Of a stretch of DNA of 64,000 nucleotides, positions 1 through 9,759 are shown piece after piece. The notes below the pieces were generated by a model, which saw only the letters and a program-made list of their open reading frames with translations, did no database searches and was not told the DNA's origin. The position numbers and the translations under genes were made by a program. The first letter of the stretch is position 1. Each line of letters starts with the position of its first letter. Source of the stretch: Pseudonocardia sp. MH-G8 (GTDB taxonomy: Bacteria; Actinomycetota; Actinomycetes; Mycobacteriales; Pseudonocardiaceae); assembly GCF_002262885.1 (NCBI RefSeq), contig NZ_NKYF01000002.1, positions 248,001-312,000 of the forward strand, given 5' to 3'.

Positions 1-767
1 GCGTGAGCTTCGGCGACCGCACGCTGTGGGACGGACTCGACCTGGACATCGCGCCCGGCGAGTTCGTGGCGGTGCTCGGCCCCAACGGTTCCGGCAAGAC
101 CACCCTCGTGCGGGTGCTGCTCGGGCTGCTCCCGCTGTCGGCGGGCGAGGTCCGCATCGCCGGCCGCGCGCCGCGGCGCGGCAGCCCCGCCATCGGCTAC
201 GTCCCCCAGCAGAAGGCGCTCGACCCGGACCTGCCGCTGCGCGGACGCGACCTCGTCGGCCTCGGCCTGGACGGGCACCGCTTCGGGCTCGGGCTGCGGG
301 GCCGGCGCGAGCGGCGGGACCGGGTGGACGCCGCGCTGGCCGCCGTCGCCGGCACCGCCTACGCCGACGCGCCGGTCGGGCGCCTGTCCGGCGGCGAGCA
401 GCAGCGCCTGCGGGTGGCCCAGGCCCTGGTGGGCGACCCGGACGTGCTGCTGTGCGACGAGCCGCTGCTCTCGCTCGACCTGTCCCACCAGCGCACGGTC
501 ACCCGGCTGGTCGACGAACGGCGGCGCACCGCGGACACGGCCGTGCTGTTCGTGACGCACGAGATCAACCCGGTGCTGCCGCTCGTGGACCGCGTGCTCT
601 ACCTCGTGGACGGCCGCTTCCGGATCGGGCCGCCGGAGCAGGTCATGACGTCCGAGGTGCTCTCCGAGCTCTACCGCACCCACGTCGACGTCCTGCGCGT
701 GCGCGGGCGGCTCGTCGTGGTCGGCGCCGAGGAGCGCGGCGAGCACTGCCACGAGGAGTCGGCGTGA
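1..767 (+). CDS. Metal-ion ABC transporter ATP-binding protein (5'-truncated)
   Basis: ATPase subunit of a zinc/manganese-type (ZnuC/MntB-like) ABC importer; acts at the cytoplasmic face of the membrane and drives the permease encoded next. Seen: Walker A GPNGSGKTT, signature LSGGEQQR, Walker B VLLCDEP, and the H-loop VTHEIN, all in one open frame. The frame is open to the window edge. The GTG at 3 is probably an internal Val, because the beta-strand that normally precedes SFGDRTLWDGL is missing, so the true start lies upstream. The stop overlaps the permease GTG by 4 nt (GTGA). The metal is not shown by the sequence; zinc or manganese is inferred from the family. A solute-binding protein gene is expected upstream of the window. 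Confidence 0.88.
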   Translation, partial: VSFGDRTLWDGLDLDIAPGEFVAVLGPNGSGKTTLVRVLLGLLPLSAGEVRIAGRAPRRGSPAIGYVPQQKALDPDLPLRGRDLVGLGLDGHRFGLGLRGRRERRDRVDAALAAVAGTAYADAPVGRLSGGEQQRLRVAQALVGDPDVLLCDEPLLSLDLSHQRTVTRLVDERRRTADTAVLFVTHEINPVLPLVDRVLYLVDGRFRIGPPEQVMTSEVLSELYRTHVDVLRVRGRLVVVGAEERGEHCHEESA

Positions 768-1660
768 GCGAGCTCCTGGAGCAGTTGTTCTCGTTCGAGG
801 GGATCGGCGAGCTGCTCACGGCCGAGTTCGTGCAGAACGCGCTGATCGCCTGCGCTCTGCTCGGCGTCGTGGCCGGCAGCCTCGCCCCCCTCATCGTCGC
901 GCGCGGCATGGCGTTCGCCGTGCACGGCAGCGCCGAGCTCGCGTTCACCGGCGGAGCAGCCGCCCTGCTCCTCGGGATCAGCGTCGGGATCGGAGCCGCG
1001 GCCGGCGCGATCATCGCCGGAGCGGTCTTCGGCATCTTGGGCCTGCGCGAGCGGCAACGCGACTCCGCGATCGGCGTCGTCCTCGCGTTCGGGCTCGGGC
1101 TCGGTGTGCTGCTGCTGGCCATGTACAGCGGGCGCGCGTCGAGCAAGTTCGGCCTGCTGGTGGGTTCCATCGTCTCCGTCACCCGCGAAGACCTCATCGT
1201 GCTCGCGGTCACGGCGGCAGTGATCATCCTCGTGACGGGTGTGCTGTACCGGCCGCTCCTGTTCTCGAGCACGGACCCGGTGGTCGCCGCAGCCCGCGGC
1301 GTCCCCGTTCGGCAGCTCTCGGTGCTGTTCGCCGTCCTGGTCGGGCTGCTGACCGCGGTCGCCGTCCCGATCGTGGGCGCCATCCTGGTGCTGTCGGTCA
1401 CCATCACCCCCGGCGCCGCAGCTGCTCGCATCTCGAGCAACCCGGCGGTGGCGACGGTGCTGGCCTTCGCCTTCGCGGAGACCGCCCTGGTGGGAGGGGC
1501 ACTCCTCTCCCTGGCGCCCGGACTCCCGATCTCCGGCTACGTCGCTTCGATCTCGTTCCTCATCTACCTCTGCTGCCGCGTCATCGGGAAGATGCGAGAT
1601 CCGGCGAGGGCGTCCCGACTGCGAGCGCGGGGTCCTCGGGAGCCTGCAACGTCAGCCTGA
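764..1660 (+). CDS. Metal-ion ABC transporter permease (ZnuB/MntC-like)
   Basis: Integral membrane permease of the ABC-3 family, 298 aa, pairing with the ATPase just upstream. About eight hydrophobic segments span the chain. The segment GMAFAVHGSAELAFTGGAAALLLG matches the conserved ABC-3 region after the first helices, and GAILVLSVTITPGAAA matches the late conserved helix. The GTG start overlaps the ATPase stop, so the pair is translationally coupled. The last 30 residues are hydrophilic and Arg-rich. No gene follows for about 800 bp, so the operon ends here. Zinc versus manganese cannot be decided from this subunit. Confidence 0.88.
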   Translation: MSELLEQLFSFEGIGELLTAEFVQNALIACALLGVVAGSLAPLIVARGMAFAVHGSAELAFTGGAAALLLGISVGIGAAAGAIIAGAVFGILGLRERQRDSAIGVVLAFGLGLGVLLLAMYSGRASSKFGLLVGSIVSVTREDLIVLAVTAAVIILVTGVLYRPLLFSSTDPVVAAARGVPVRQLSVLFAVLVGLLTAVAVPIVGAILVLSVTITPGAAAARISSNPAVATVLAFAFAETALVGGALLSLAPGLPISGYVASISFLIYLCCRVIGKMRDPARASRLRARGPREPATSA

Positions 1661-1914
1661 CCGGCGACCGCCAGAGGCGTGGATCGCCACGGAGGTTCAA
1701 CCGTCCGTGCAGCCAACGGGAGCGTGTTGCCGGATGGGGCCGCAGTGCGGGTGGTGATCGCTGCGAGAAGCACCTGACGTCGCCGCGACAGCAACCACGC
1801 ACTGCTCGCACCGATCACCCGGCCCTGATCACTCCGACAAGTACGCCACCGTCGTCGTACCCGCGCCCAGGTGCTGATCAGATCGATCACCGCGGGCCGC
1901 GTCGCGGCCGGCAT

Positions 1915-1978
1915 CGTCGATCACGGGCGGATGGTCGTGCTCGACGATCGACCGACCACCATGTGCCCGTGATCGACG
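1915..1978. repeat. Perfect 14-bp inverted repeat
   Basis: Arms CGTCGATCACGGGC (1915-1928) and GCCCGTGATCGACG (1965-1978) are exact reverse complements separated by 36 nt. Inside, GGTCG and CGACC can extend pairing. It could be a terminator for the transporter operon, although it lies 255 bp past the stop, or the end of a decayed element. Confidence 0.5.
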
Positions 1979-2196
1979 CAGCGCCCGCGGTGCGGGCCTG
2001 ACCGACTCGGCAACAGGCTCCCGGCGCGGTCCATGTCCCGATCTCGCCGGTCATGGTCGGAAACACGCCTCGAGCCGGCCCGATGATCATCGTGAAGGGG
2101 TGGATCGGGACCACCGCAAGGTGCGCGAGCACGCAGCAGGGGCGGGCTCGTCCAGGACAGGCCTGGGCCCGCGCCGGGAACGGCCGTCCACCCAGC

Positions 2197-2415
2197 CCCG
2201 ATATTCGGTAGTTGTGCCAACCCGGCCACCTCGCCAACGGGCGGGGTCGGGGAACTCGGCCGATTGCACGGAAGGCCAGGGCGGGGAGTGGGGCAGTGGT
2301 CGCGAGCCGGGGACGGCCCGCCCACAGGAGATTCAGCGGAACACGCGACGGCGAGCCGGCGCGCGAGAAGCACGTCAGCGCGGTCGCGAGGACCTTGGGG
2401 TGCGACTCGCACTGA
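2197..2415 (+). repeat. Dispersed intergenic repeat, copy A
   Basis: Two blocks, 2197-2330 and about 2361-2415, align with 17350-17485 and 17573-17630 at roughly 80% identity by eye and in the same order. Conserved stretches include GATATTCGG, GCCAACCCGGCCACC, GGCAGTGGTCGCGAGCCGG, ACGGCCCGCC and GAGAAG-ACGTCAGCG. The 30-nt middle segment is unrelated to the longer middle segment of copy B. There is no intact reading frame shared by both copies. Likely a non-autonomous element or a structured RNA element; nature unknown. Confidence 0.6.
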
Positions 2416-2455
2416 TCTATCGCACTGATCGGCGCACCCGGGCCGCGCCGCGCAC

Positions 2456-3442
2456 CTACCCCGAGAAGGTCCGCCGCTGGCGGGCCACCTCGGCCAGCAC
2501 CACTCCCGCGGCCACCGAGGCGTTGAGCGATTCCACGGCCCCGTCGAGCGGGATCCCGACGGTGACGTCGCAGGTCTGCTTGACCAGCCGCGACAGGCCC
2601 TTGCCCTCCGACCCGATGACCAGCACGAGCGGGTCGTTGGCGAGCTCGAAGTCGTCGAGCGAGACACTGCCCTCGGCGTCGAGGCCGGCCACCATGAAGC
2701 CCGCGGTGGCGTACTCGCGCAGCGTGCGAGTGAGGTTGGTGGCCCGCGCCACCGGCACGCGCGCGGCGGTGCCGGCGGACGTGCGCCACGCGACGGCCGT
2801 CATGCCGGCGGCCCGGCGCTGCGGGACGACCACGCCGTGCCCGCCGAACGCGCCGACCGAGCGGACCACGGCACCGAGGTTGCGCGGATCGGTGACACCG
2901 TCGAGCGCCACGATGAGGCCCGGTGACGGCGACTCGCTCGCGATCTCCAGCAGCTCGTCGGGGTGGGCGTAGGAGTAGGGCGGCACCTGCAGGGCGAGCC
3001 CCTGGTGCAACGCACCACCGGTGATCCGGTCCAGGTCGGCCCGTGGCACCTCGAGGATCGAGATCCCCCGGTCCGCGGCCAGCTGTACGGCCTCGGCGAC
3101 GCGCTCGTCGGCGTGCGTGCCCAGCGCGACGTGCAGCGCCGTGGCCGGAACGCCCGCGCGCAGGCACTCCACGACCGGGTTGCGGCCGAGCACGGTCTCC
3201 GGGGCGTCCCCGTCGCCGGGCCGGCGCCGGTTGCCCGCGGCGCCACGGCCGCCCTGCTTGGCCTTCGCCGCGGTGTCCCTGGCCGCGCGCCGCGCCGCCG
3301 GGTGACCGGGCCGCATGTCGGCGGGTGGCGTGGGGCCCTTGCCCTGCAGTGCGCGGCGGCGCTGGCCGCCCGAACCGACGACCATGCCCTTCTTGGTGCC
3401 ATCCTTGCGCATCGCTCCGCGGCGCTTGGAATTGCCGGCCAT
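2456..3442 (-). CDS. rlmB: 23S rRNA 2'-O-methyltransferase RlmB (TrmH/SpoU family)
   Basis: SPOUT-class methyltransferase predicted to methylate the ribose of 23S rRNA G2251, 328 aa. Residues about 1-80 form a basic, low-complexity tail ([17 protein letters not shown]) as in actinobacterial homologues. The substrate-binding domain begins at [16 protein letters not shown]. The SPOUT domain carries [29 protein letters not shown] and [18 protein letters not shown], the three SpoU motifs with the catalytic Arg and Asn. Its ATG directly abuts the cysS TAG stop, so both are co-transcribed. Corresponds in position to M. tuberculosis Rv3579c. Confidence 0.93.
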   Translation of the reverse strand: MAGNSKRRGAMRKDGTKKGMVVGSGGQRRRALQGKGPTPPADMRPGHPAARRAARDTAAKAKQGGRGAAGNRRRPGDGDAPETVLGRNPVVECLRAGVPATALHVALGTHADERVAEAVQLAADRGISILEVPRADLDRITGGALHQGLALQVPPYSYAHPDELLEIASESPSPGLIVALDGVTDPRNLGAVVRSVGAFGGHGVVVPQRRAAGMTAVAWRTSAGTAARVPVARATNLTRTLREYATAGFMVAGLDAEGSVSLDDFELANDPLVLVIGSEGKGLSRLVKQTCDVTVGIPLDGAVESLNASVAAGVVLAEVARQRRTFSG

Positions 3443-4834
<1,392 letters not shown>

Positions 4835-4840
4835 GTCTCC

Positions 4841-4846
4841 AGGGTA
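4841..4846 (-). promoter_or_regulatory. -10 element TACCCT of cysS (leaderless)
   Basis: Reads TACCCT on the minus strand, followed by 6 nt and the cysS GTG. The purine-rich GGAGAC between them is too close to the start to act as a normal ribosome-binding site. Confidence 0.55.
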
Positions 4847-4918
4847 CGGAGCCGGTGTGGCGTCCATCGCGCGCGGTGTTCCGTTTCGTCCACGACGGTG
4901 TAATGCGGCACCGCCACG

Positions 4919-5347
4919 ATGGTCGGCATGAGCCCCATCACCGGCCTGCACCCCCGCCTCGTCGTGGAGGGAGCCGACGCCGCACTCGAGTTCTACACCC
5001 GCGCTCTGGGCGCCACCGTCACCGAGCGCTACACCGGCCCCGACGGGCGCGTCGTGCACTCCATGGTCGAGGCGGGCCCGGCCCGCTTCGCCGTCAAGGA
5101 CGCGGGCGACGGCGACCCGGCCCCGACCGGCGACGGCATCCCCGTGATCATGTCCCTCGACGTCGCCGACGCCGACACCGTGGCCGAGCGCATGCTCGCC
5201 GCGGGCGCATCGGTGATCTTCCCGATCGCCGACCACGGCTACGGCGACTACGGCGGCCGCCTGCGCGACCCGTTCGGCCACCAGTGGCTGATCGCCCAGC
5301 GGGTCGAGGCCCTCACGCCGGAGCAGATCCAGGAACGCGTCGGCTGA
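4919..5347 (+). CDS. VOC-family protein (PhnB/glyoxalase-like)
   Basis: Small vicinal-oxygen-chelate protein, 142 aa. The pattern [37 protein letters not shown] and [17 protein letters not shown] is typical of the PhnB-like subgroup related to bleomycin-resistance and demethylubiquinone-methyltransferase-like proteins. The metal ligands of true glyoxalase I are not all evident, so the reaction is unknown. It lies on the plus strand inside an otherwise minus-strand housekeeping operon, between cysS and ispF, suggesting insertion into that operon. ATG at 4928 is an alternative start that would remove three residues. Confidence 0.8.
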   Translation: MVGMSPITGLHPRLVVEGADAALEFYTRALGATVTERYTGPDGRVVHSMVEAGPARFAVKDAGDGDPAPTGDGIPVIMSLDVADADTVAERMLAAGASVIFPIADHGYGDYGGRLRDPFGHQWLIAQRVEALTPEQIQERVG

Positions 5348-5363
5348 CGGCCCGCCGTCGGCC
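5342..5363. terminator. Bidirectional hairpin between VOC and ispF genes
   Basis: GGCTGACGG-CCCG-CCGTCGGCC: nine-base arms with one mismatch and a 4-nt loop, overlapping the VOC stop codon and lying between convergent genes. Confidence 0.5.
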
Positions 5364-5381
5364 CCGACAAGTTCCTGAACC

Positions 5382-5849
5382 TCAGGAGTCGGGCACCAGC
5401 AGGGCCGTGGCGATCGCGGCGATGCCCTCGCCGCGGCCGGTCAGCCCCAGGCCGTCCGTCGTCGTACCGGACACCGCGACCGGGCCGCCGACCGCGTCGG
5501 AGAGCACCCGCTGCGCTTCCGCTCGCCTGGTGCCGATCTTCGGCGCGTTGCCGATCACCTGGACCGCGGCGTTGCCGACCGCCCAGCCCTGCGCCGCGAC
5601 GATCCTGCGCACCTCGGCGAGCAGCACCACCCCGCTCGCGCCCGACCACTCGGGACGCCCCGTGCCGAACACCGCCCCGACGTCGCCCAGGCCGGCCGCC
5701 GAGAGCAGCGCGTCGCACAGCGCGTGCGCGGCGACGTCGCCGTCCGAGTGCCCCGCACAGCCGTCCACGCCGTCCCAGCGCAACCCGGCGACCCAGCACT
5801 CCCGCCCCGGTTCCACGGGATGCACGTCCGTGCCGATCCCCACCCTCAC
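5382..5849 (-). CDS. ispF: 2-C-methyl-D-erythritol 2,4-cyclodiphosphate synthase
   Basis: Non-mevalonate isoprenoid enzyme making the cyclic diphosphate from CDP-ME 2-phosphate, 155 aa, normal length. Seen: [10 protein letters not shown] with the Asp-X-His metal ligands, [18 protein letters not shown] with the third metal His, AAGLGDVG, and [23 protein letters not shown] that forms the CMP pocket. All catalytic elements are intact. The GTG start overlaps the ispD TGA (GTGA), giving tight coupling to the IspD-like protein upstream. The frame extends further 5' but those residues do not belong to the family. Confidence 0.95.
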   Translation of the reverse strand: MRVGIGTDVHPVEPGRECWVAGLRWDGVDGCAGHSDGDVAAHALCDALLSAAGLGDVGAVFGTGRPEWSGASGVVLLAEVRRIVAAQGWAVGNAAVQVIGNAPKIGTRRAEAQRVLSDAVGGPVAVSGTTTDGLGLTGRGEGIAAIATALLVPDS

Positions 5850-6571
5850 AGCGCGATCGTCCCCTGCGCCACCAGCTCGGCGAGCTCCAGGTCCCACGGG
5901 CTGTGCAGCGCGAACGCCGAAGGGTGCCCGGCCACGGTGTGCACGGTGCCTCCCGCCGCGGTGTGCCGGCGGACGACGTCGAGCGGATCGGCGCCGATCT
6001 CGGCGGGCAGCAGGTCGGCGCGGAGGGCGATCGGCGTCTGCAGCACGCGCAGCGCGGATCGGTCCGGCGTCGCCGTGAGGACGCCGCTGCCGTCCACCCG
6101 CTTGACGGTGTCGGTGAGCGGCAACACGGGTACGGCCATCTCGTGACCATGACGCACCGCGGCGACGACCGCGGCGACGAGCGCACCCGGCGCCATCGGG
6201 CGGCGGGCGTCGTGCAGCAACACGATCTCCCGCACACCCGCGGTGCTCACGGCGTCACCAATCGTGTCGGAGGCTCGTTGAGCGGTGTGTGCCCCGACAT
6301 CCAGCAGCGCGTGCAGCCCGCCCGCGCGCACGCTGACGGGCTCCGCGGCACAGGCGAGCTCGAGCGCCGCGTGCAACGCCGGTTCGGCGAGCACGACGAT
6401 GCGGTCGACCAGGCCGGTGGCCCGCAGCACACGTGCCGCGCGCACGACCACCGGCACACCGTCGACCGGCGTGAGAGCATGCGCCGAGCCCGCCACCACC
6501 GCCGCGACAACGGACTCGCGGAGGTCGGTGGGAGGGGACTCGACGTTTCCAGGCAGAGCGACCGCGCTCAG
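5846..6571 (-). CDS. ispD: IspD-like cytidylyltransferase fold protein with lost catalytic loop
   Basis: By position (between carD and ispF) and by its C-terminal half ([46 protein letters not shown]) this is the MEP cytidylyltransferase IspD, 241 aa. However the CTP-binding motif PAAGxGxRxxxxxPK is absent: residues 20-38 read [19 protein letters not shown], missing the loop with the catalytic Arg and Lys. The TDEAS segment and the late Lys (AFALHS where homologues have FK) are also gone. No frameshift or stop is present. No ATG, GTG or TTG is suitably placed; CTG at 6571 overlaps the carD TGA. GTG at 6499 is the first standard start outside carD but would delete the first strand. Confidence 0.72.
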   Translation of the reverse strand: MSAVALPGNVESPPTDLRESVVAAVVAGSAHALTPVDGVPVVVRAARVLRATGLVDRIVVLAEPALHAALELACAAEPVSVRAGGLHALLDVGAHTAQRASDTIGDAVSTAGVREIVLLHDARRPMAPGALVAAVVAAVRHGHEMAVPVLPLTDTVKRVDGSGVLTATPDRSALRVLQTPIALRADLLPAEIGADPLDVVRRHTAAGGTVHTVAGHPSAFALHSPWDLELAELVAQGTIAL

Positions 6572-7059
6572 GCGTTGGCGGTGGCCAGCACCTCGTCGAG
6601 CAGGACCTCGGCCCGCTCCTCGTCGGTGCCCTCGGCGAGCGCGAGCTCGCTGACGAGGATCTGCCGGGCCTTGGCCAGCATTCGCTTCTCCCCCGCGGAC
6701 AGGCCGCGGTCCTTCTCGCGCCGCCACAGGTCGCGCACGACCTCGGCGACCTTGTTCACATCACCGGAAGCCAGCTTCTCGAGGTTGGCCTTGTACCGGC
6801 GGGACCAGTTCGTGGGTTCCTCGGTGTGCGGGGCGCGGAGCACCTCGAACACCCGATCCAGACCCTCCTGGCCCACCACGTCGCGGACGCCGACAACCTC
6901 GGCGTTCTCGGCGGGAACACGCACCGTGAGATCACCCTGCGCGACCTTCAGGACGAGGTACTTGCGCTCCTCGCCCTTGATCGTCCGAGTCTCGATGGCC
7001 TCGATGAGAGCGGCACCGTGGTGCGGGTAGACGACGGTCTCTCCGACCTTGAAAACCAT
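6568..7059 (-). CDS. carD: CarD-family RNA polymerase-binding regulator
   Basis: Essential actinobacterial transcription factor that binds the RNA polymerase beta subunit and stabilises open complexes at rRNA and other promoters, 163 aa. The N-terminal RNAP-interaction (Tudor-like) domain starts [17 protein letters not shown] and continues through [18 protein letters not shown]. The C-terminal helical DNA-binding domain includes [17 protein letters not shown] and the conserved [18 protein letters not shown]. Nearly identical in layout to M. tuberculosis Rv3583c. It heads the carD-ispD-ispF operon. A GGGG-rich ribosome-binding site precedes the ATG. Confidence 0.96.
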   Translation of the reverse strand: MVFKVGETVVYPHHGAALIEAIETRTIKGEERKYLVLKVAQGDLTVRVPAENAEVVGVRDVVGQEGLDRVFEVLRAPHTEEPTNWSRRYKANLEKLASGDVNKVAEVVRDLWRREKDRGLSAGEKRMLAKARQILVSELALAEGTDEERAEVLLDEVLATANA

Positions 7060-7086
7060 GTGTCCTCTGCCCCTTTCGCTGCACCC

Positions 7087-7092
7087 AGGTTA
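7087..7092 (-). promoter_or_regulatory. Candidate -10 element TAACCT of carD
   Basis: TAACCT on the minus strand, 27 nt before the carD ATG. No clear -35 hexamer is seen at 16-18 bp. Confidence 0.35.
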
Positions 7093-7357
7093 ACACGCCC
7101 GAACCTGCCTTCGCTGCCCGGTAGGCCCTGTCGTCGCAGGTCAGGGGATTGACAATGGCGACGAAACGTGCAGGTGCGCGTGCAGGGGAGGGCCGGAGGG
7201 GACCGCGACCAGCACAGCTACCCGTGGCGTTAGGCTCTCTCCGGTCGCACCCGGCGACCACCCGAGCGATCATCGCGGGCGCGCTGCGTCCGCATTCCTC
7301 GCTCCGCCGATCCACCGGCTCGGCGGAATGCCAGGCGACAGGAAGGACGTCACCCCC

Positions 7358-7999
7358 GTGAGCGACCGAGCGAGCCGCCGCCCGACCCGTGCTGCACTCG
7401 CCGTCGGCACCCTGATCGGGGCCCTCGCGCTCGCCGGTTGTGGTGCGGGCCAGGTGACGCAGACCAGCGAGCAGGTCGCCGCCGTGGAAGGCGCCAACGC
7501 GACCGCGGGCCCGATCGCGGTCCGCAACGCCACCGTCGAGTACGACGGCCCGGTCGAGGCCGGCATCGTCCACCGCGCGGGCGGCGACGCCGCGCTGACG
7601 ATGGCGATCGTCAACTCCGGCGCCGAGCTGGACCGCCTGGTGTCGGCCAGCAGCCCGGTGGCCACCACCGTGCAGGTCAACGGCGACATGCGGATCCCCG
7701 GCGGGCAGGCGCTCGCCGTCCGGGGCGCACCCGCGACCCCCGCACCGGCGCCGGCCGAGGCCGCAGCGCCCGATCAGGAGCAGGCGCCCGACGCCGCACC
7801 GCAGGCCGGTGCCGTCGCCCCGCTGCCGGTCGACGAAGGCGTGCCGGGCGTGGCGAACATCGTGCTCAGCGGCCTGCAGGAGGACATCCAGGCCGGCCTC
7901 ACGTACCCGCTCGTCCTGACCTTCGAGCGGGCGGGCGAAGTGCGGTTCGAGATCCCCGTGGCCAACCCGGAGGCCCTGCGCGAGGACGGGCACGCGTAG
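7358..7999 (+). CDS. lpqE: LpqE-like lipoprotein
   Basis: Exported lipoprotein, 213 aa. A basic start (SDRASRRPTR), a hydrophobic core and the lipobox LALAGC place the acylated Cys at about residue 28. The mature part has two beta-sandwich-like stretches (AVRNATVEYDG...AALTMAIVNSGAELDRLVSA and VANIVLSGLQEDIQAGLTYPLVLTFERAG) that resemble the PCu(A)C copper-chaperone fold, with an Ala/Pro linker between. The position between carD and radA matches M. tuberculosis lpqE (Rv3584), a copper-responsive gene. The GTG at 7358 is chosen because AGGAAGGA lies 10 nt upstream; ATG at 7328 would add ten residues without such a site. Confidence 0.82.
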   Translation: MSDRASRRPTRAALAVGTLIGALALAGCGAGQVTQTSEQVAAVEGANATAGPIAVRNATVEYDGPVEAGIVHRAGGDAALTMAIVNSGAELDRLVSASSPVATTVQVNGDMRIPGGQALAVRGAPATPAPAPAEAAAPDQEQAPDAAPQAGAVAPLPVDEGVPGVANIVLSGLQEDIQAGLTYPLVLTFERAGEVRFEIPVANPEALREDGHA

Positions 8000-8006
8000 C
8001 TCCGGC

Positions 8007-9389
8007 GTGGCCACCCGCACCCGATCCACCCGCAACGGCTACCGCTGCACCGAGTGCGGGCACCAGGCCGCCCAGTGGGTGGGCCGGTGCCCCACCTGCC
8101 AGGCCTGGGGCAGCCTCGAGGAGGCGACGCCCAGCGCGCCCGCCCGGCCCCGCCAGCGCGTGGCCGCCGGGGCGCCGAGTGCGCCCGCGCGCCGCATCGG
8201 CGACGTCGCGCTCGACTCGGCACGGTCCCGGCCCACCGGGATCTCCGAACTCGACCGGGTGCTGGGCGGTGGTCTCGTCGCGGGCGCGGTCGTACTGCTC
8301 GCCGGGGAGCCGGGCGTCGGCAAGTCGACGCTGCTGCTCGAGGTCGCCGCGCAGGTGGCGCGCAGCGGGCGCGTGCTGTACGTCACGGGCGAAGAGTCCG
8401 CCGGGCAGGTGCGGTTGCGCGCCGAACGCACCGGGGCCGTGCACGACGAGCTCTACCTCGCGGCCGAGTCCGACCTGGGCGCGATCATCAGCCACCTCGA
8501 CGAGCTGCGCCCGGACCTGCTGATCGTCGACTCCGTGCAGACCATGTCAAGTGCCGAGGCCGACGGGGCCCCGGGCGGGGTCACCCAGACCCGCGCCGTC
8601 ACCGTCGCGCTCACCGGGCTGGCCAAGGAGCGCGGCCTGCCCGTCCTGCTCGTCGGGCACGTCACGAAGGACGGGGGCATCGCGGGCCCCCGGGTTCTGG
8701 AGCACGTCGTCGACGTCGTGCTCGGGTTCGAGGGCGACAAGCACTCGACGCTGCGCATGGTCCGCGGGATCAAGAACCGCTTCGGCCCGGCCGACGAAGT
8801 GGGCTGCTTCGAGATGCGCGACTCCGGCATCGTCGGCTTGCCCGACCCGTCCGGACTGTTCCTGGCCCGGTTCGGCGGGCCGCCGGTGCCCGGCACGGCC
8901 GTCACGATCGTCATGGACGGTCGCAGGCCGCTCCCTGCGGAGCTGCAGGCCCTCGTCACGGGCAAGGACATCCCCAGCCCGCGCCGGGCCGTCAGCGGCC
9001 TCGACAACGCCCGTGTGGCGATGCTGCTCGCCGTCCTGGAGAAGCGGGCCGGCGTGCGGTTGCACGACGCGGAGGTCTACGCGGCCACCGTGGGCGGGAT
9101 GCGCGTCGTCGAGCCCGCCGCCGACCTGGCACTCGCCCTGGCGATCACCTCGGCCCGCCGTGACGTGGCGTTGCCCGCCGACGTCGTCGTGCTGGGAGAG
9201 CTCGGCCTCGCCGGCGAGGTGCGCCGCGTCACCGGCCTCGACCGCAGGCTCGCCGAGGCCGCCCGCCTCGGCTTCACCCACGCCCTCGTCCCGCCCGACA
9301 GCGGCGAGGCACCCGAGGGCATGCGCCTCACCGAGGTGCGCGACGTCGGCGTGGTGCTCGATGCGATCCGCCCCTCCCGCAAGCAGTGA
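8007..9389 (+). CDS. radA: DNA repair protein RadA
   Basis: RecA-like ATPase helping branch migration in recombination, 460 aa. Four-Cys zinc finger C14, C17, C28, C31 (YRCTECG, RCPTCQ). RecA core has Walker A GEPGVGKST and Walker B LLIVDSVQTM, followed by the RadA-specific KNRFG motif (GIKNRFGPADEVG). The C-terminal Lon-protease-like domain ends in VVLGELGLAGEVRRV. The GTG start is 7 nt after the lpqE stop, so co-transcription is likely. In mycobacteria disA follows directly; here it does not. Confidence 0.96.
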   Translation: MATRTRSTRNGYRCTECGHQAAQWVGRCPTCQAWGSLEEATPSAPARPRQRVAAGAPSAPARRIGDVALDSARSRPTGISELDRVLGGGLVAGAVVLLAGEPGVGKSTLLLEVAAQVARSGRVLYVTGEESAGQVRLRAERTGAVHDELYLAAESDLGAIISHLDELRPDLLIVDSVQTMSSAEADGAPGGVTQTRAVTVALTGLAKERGLPVLLVGHVTKDGGIAGPRVLEHVVDVVLGFEGDKHSTLRMVRGIKNRFGPADEVGCFEMRDSGIVGLPDPSGLFLARFGGPPVPGTAVTIVMDGRRPLPAELQALVTGKDIPSPRRAVSGLDNARVAMLLAVLEKRAGVRLHDAEVYAATVGGMRVVEPAADLALALAITSARRDVALPADVVVLGELGLAGEVRRVTGLDRRLAEAARLGFTHALVPPDSGEAPEGMRLTEVRDVGVVLDAIRPSRKQ

Positions 9390-9393
9390 GCCG

Positions 9394-9759
9394 TCACCGG
9401 TCTGCCGCTTCGGGCTGTTCGGGCGAGCCGTGGGCCCGGCTCAGGTCGGTCAGCCAGGCGAGGTGGGCGCTGAGGGCCCCTCGCCCGACGGCGGTGAGGC
9501 GGAACCAGGTGCGGGGCCGGCGCCCGATCGAGCCCTTGCGGACCTCGAGGTAGCCGGCGTCCTCCAGGGTGCGGCTGTGCTTGGAGATCGCCGAGTCGCT
9601 CACGGCGAGCATGTCCCGGGCGGTGGCGAAATCGACCCAATCGGCACCCTGCAGCAGCGCGCACAACGCCAGCCGTGGACCGGTCTCCAGCAGCGGGTCC
9701 CGACCCGACACCGAGATGCCATCGGCGGAGTCGGCCTGCGCGGGACCGTGCCCGCTCAT
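9394..9759 (-). CDS. Winged-helix transcriptional regulator (PF13601-like)
   Basis: Small DNA-binding protein, 121 aa, of the MarR-related single-domain group. Seen: LALCALLQGADWVDFATARDML then SDSAISKHSRTLEDAGYLEVRKG, a helix-turn-helix with recognition helix, and the wing RRPRTWFRLTAVGRGAL. No ligand-binding domain. The ATG overlaps the stop of the preceding membrane-protein gene by 4 nt (ATGA), so both form one operon. Members of this group often sit in a two-gene operon with a small membrane protein and autoregulate; the palindrome at 10248-10263 is the likely target (inference). Confidence 0.82.
   Translation of the reverse strand: MSGHGPAQADSADGISVSGRDPLLETGPRLALCALLQGADWVDFATARDMLAVSDSAISKHSRTLEDAGYLEVRKGSIGRRPRTWFRLTAVGRGALSAHLAWLTDLSRAHGSPEQPEAADR

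Larger units (their letters stand above)
1661..2455. other. Gene-poor intergenic region with repeat copy A
   Basis: About 795 bp between the convergent permease and rlmB genes. Frames are open on both strands but none has a recognisable domain, a ribosome-binding site or the codon-position GC pattern of the neighbours. It holds a perfect 14-bp inverted repeat (1915-1978) and one copy of a dispersed repeat (2197-2415). I see no credible gene. Confidence 0.6.

Noticed and set aside
1887..3167. Minus-strand open frame running from the intergenic repeat region into rlmB
   Set aside because: It is out of frame with rlmB over the rlmB part, and the repeat part is not conserved as protein between the two repeat copies.
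7219..7233. Possible copper-responsive RicR/CsoR box before lpqE
   Set aside because: Only the left half TACCC is present, followed by GTTAG instead of GGGTA; too weak although lpqE is copper-regulated in M. tuberculosis.
7149..7361. 70-codon plus-strand frame between carD and lpqE
   Set aside because: Basic low-complexity peptide without a ribosome-binding site; a TTGACA at its start looks like an isolated -35, with no matching -10.
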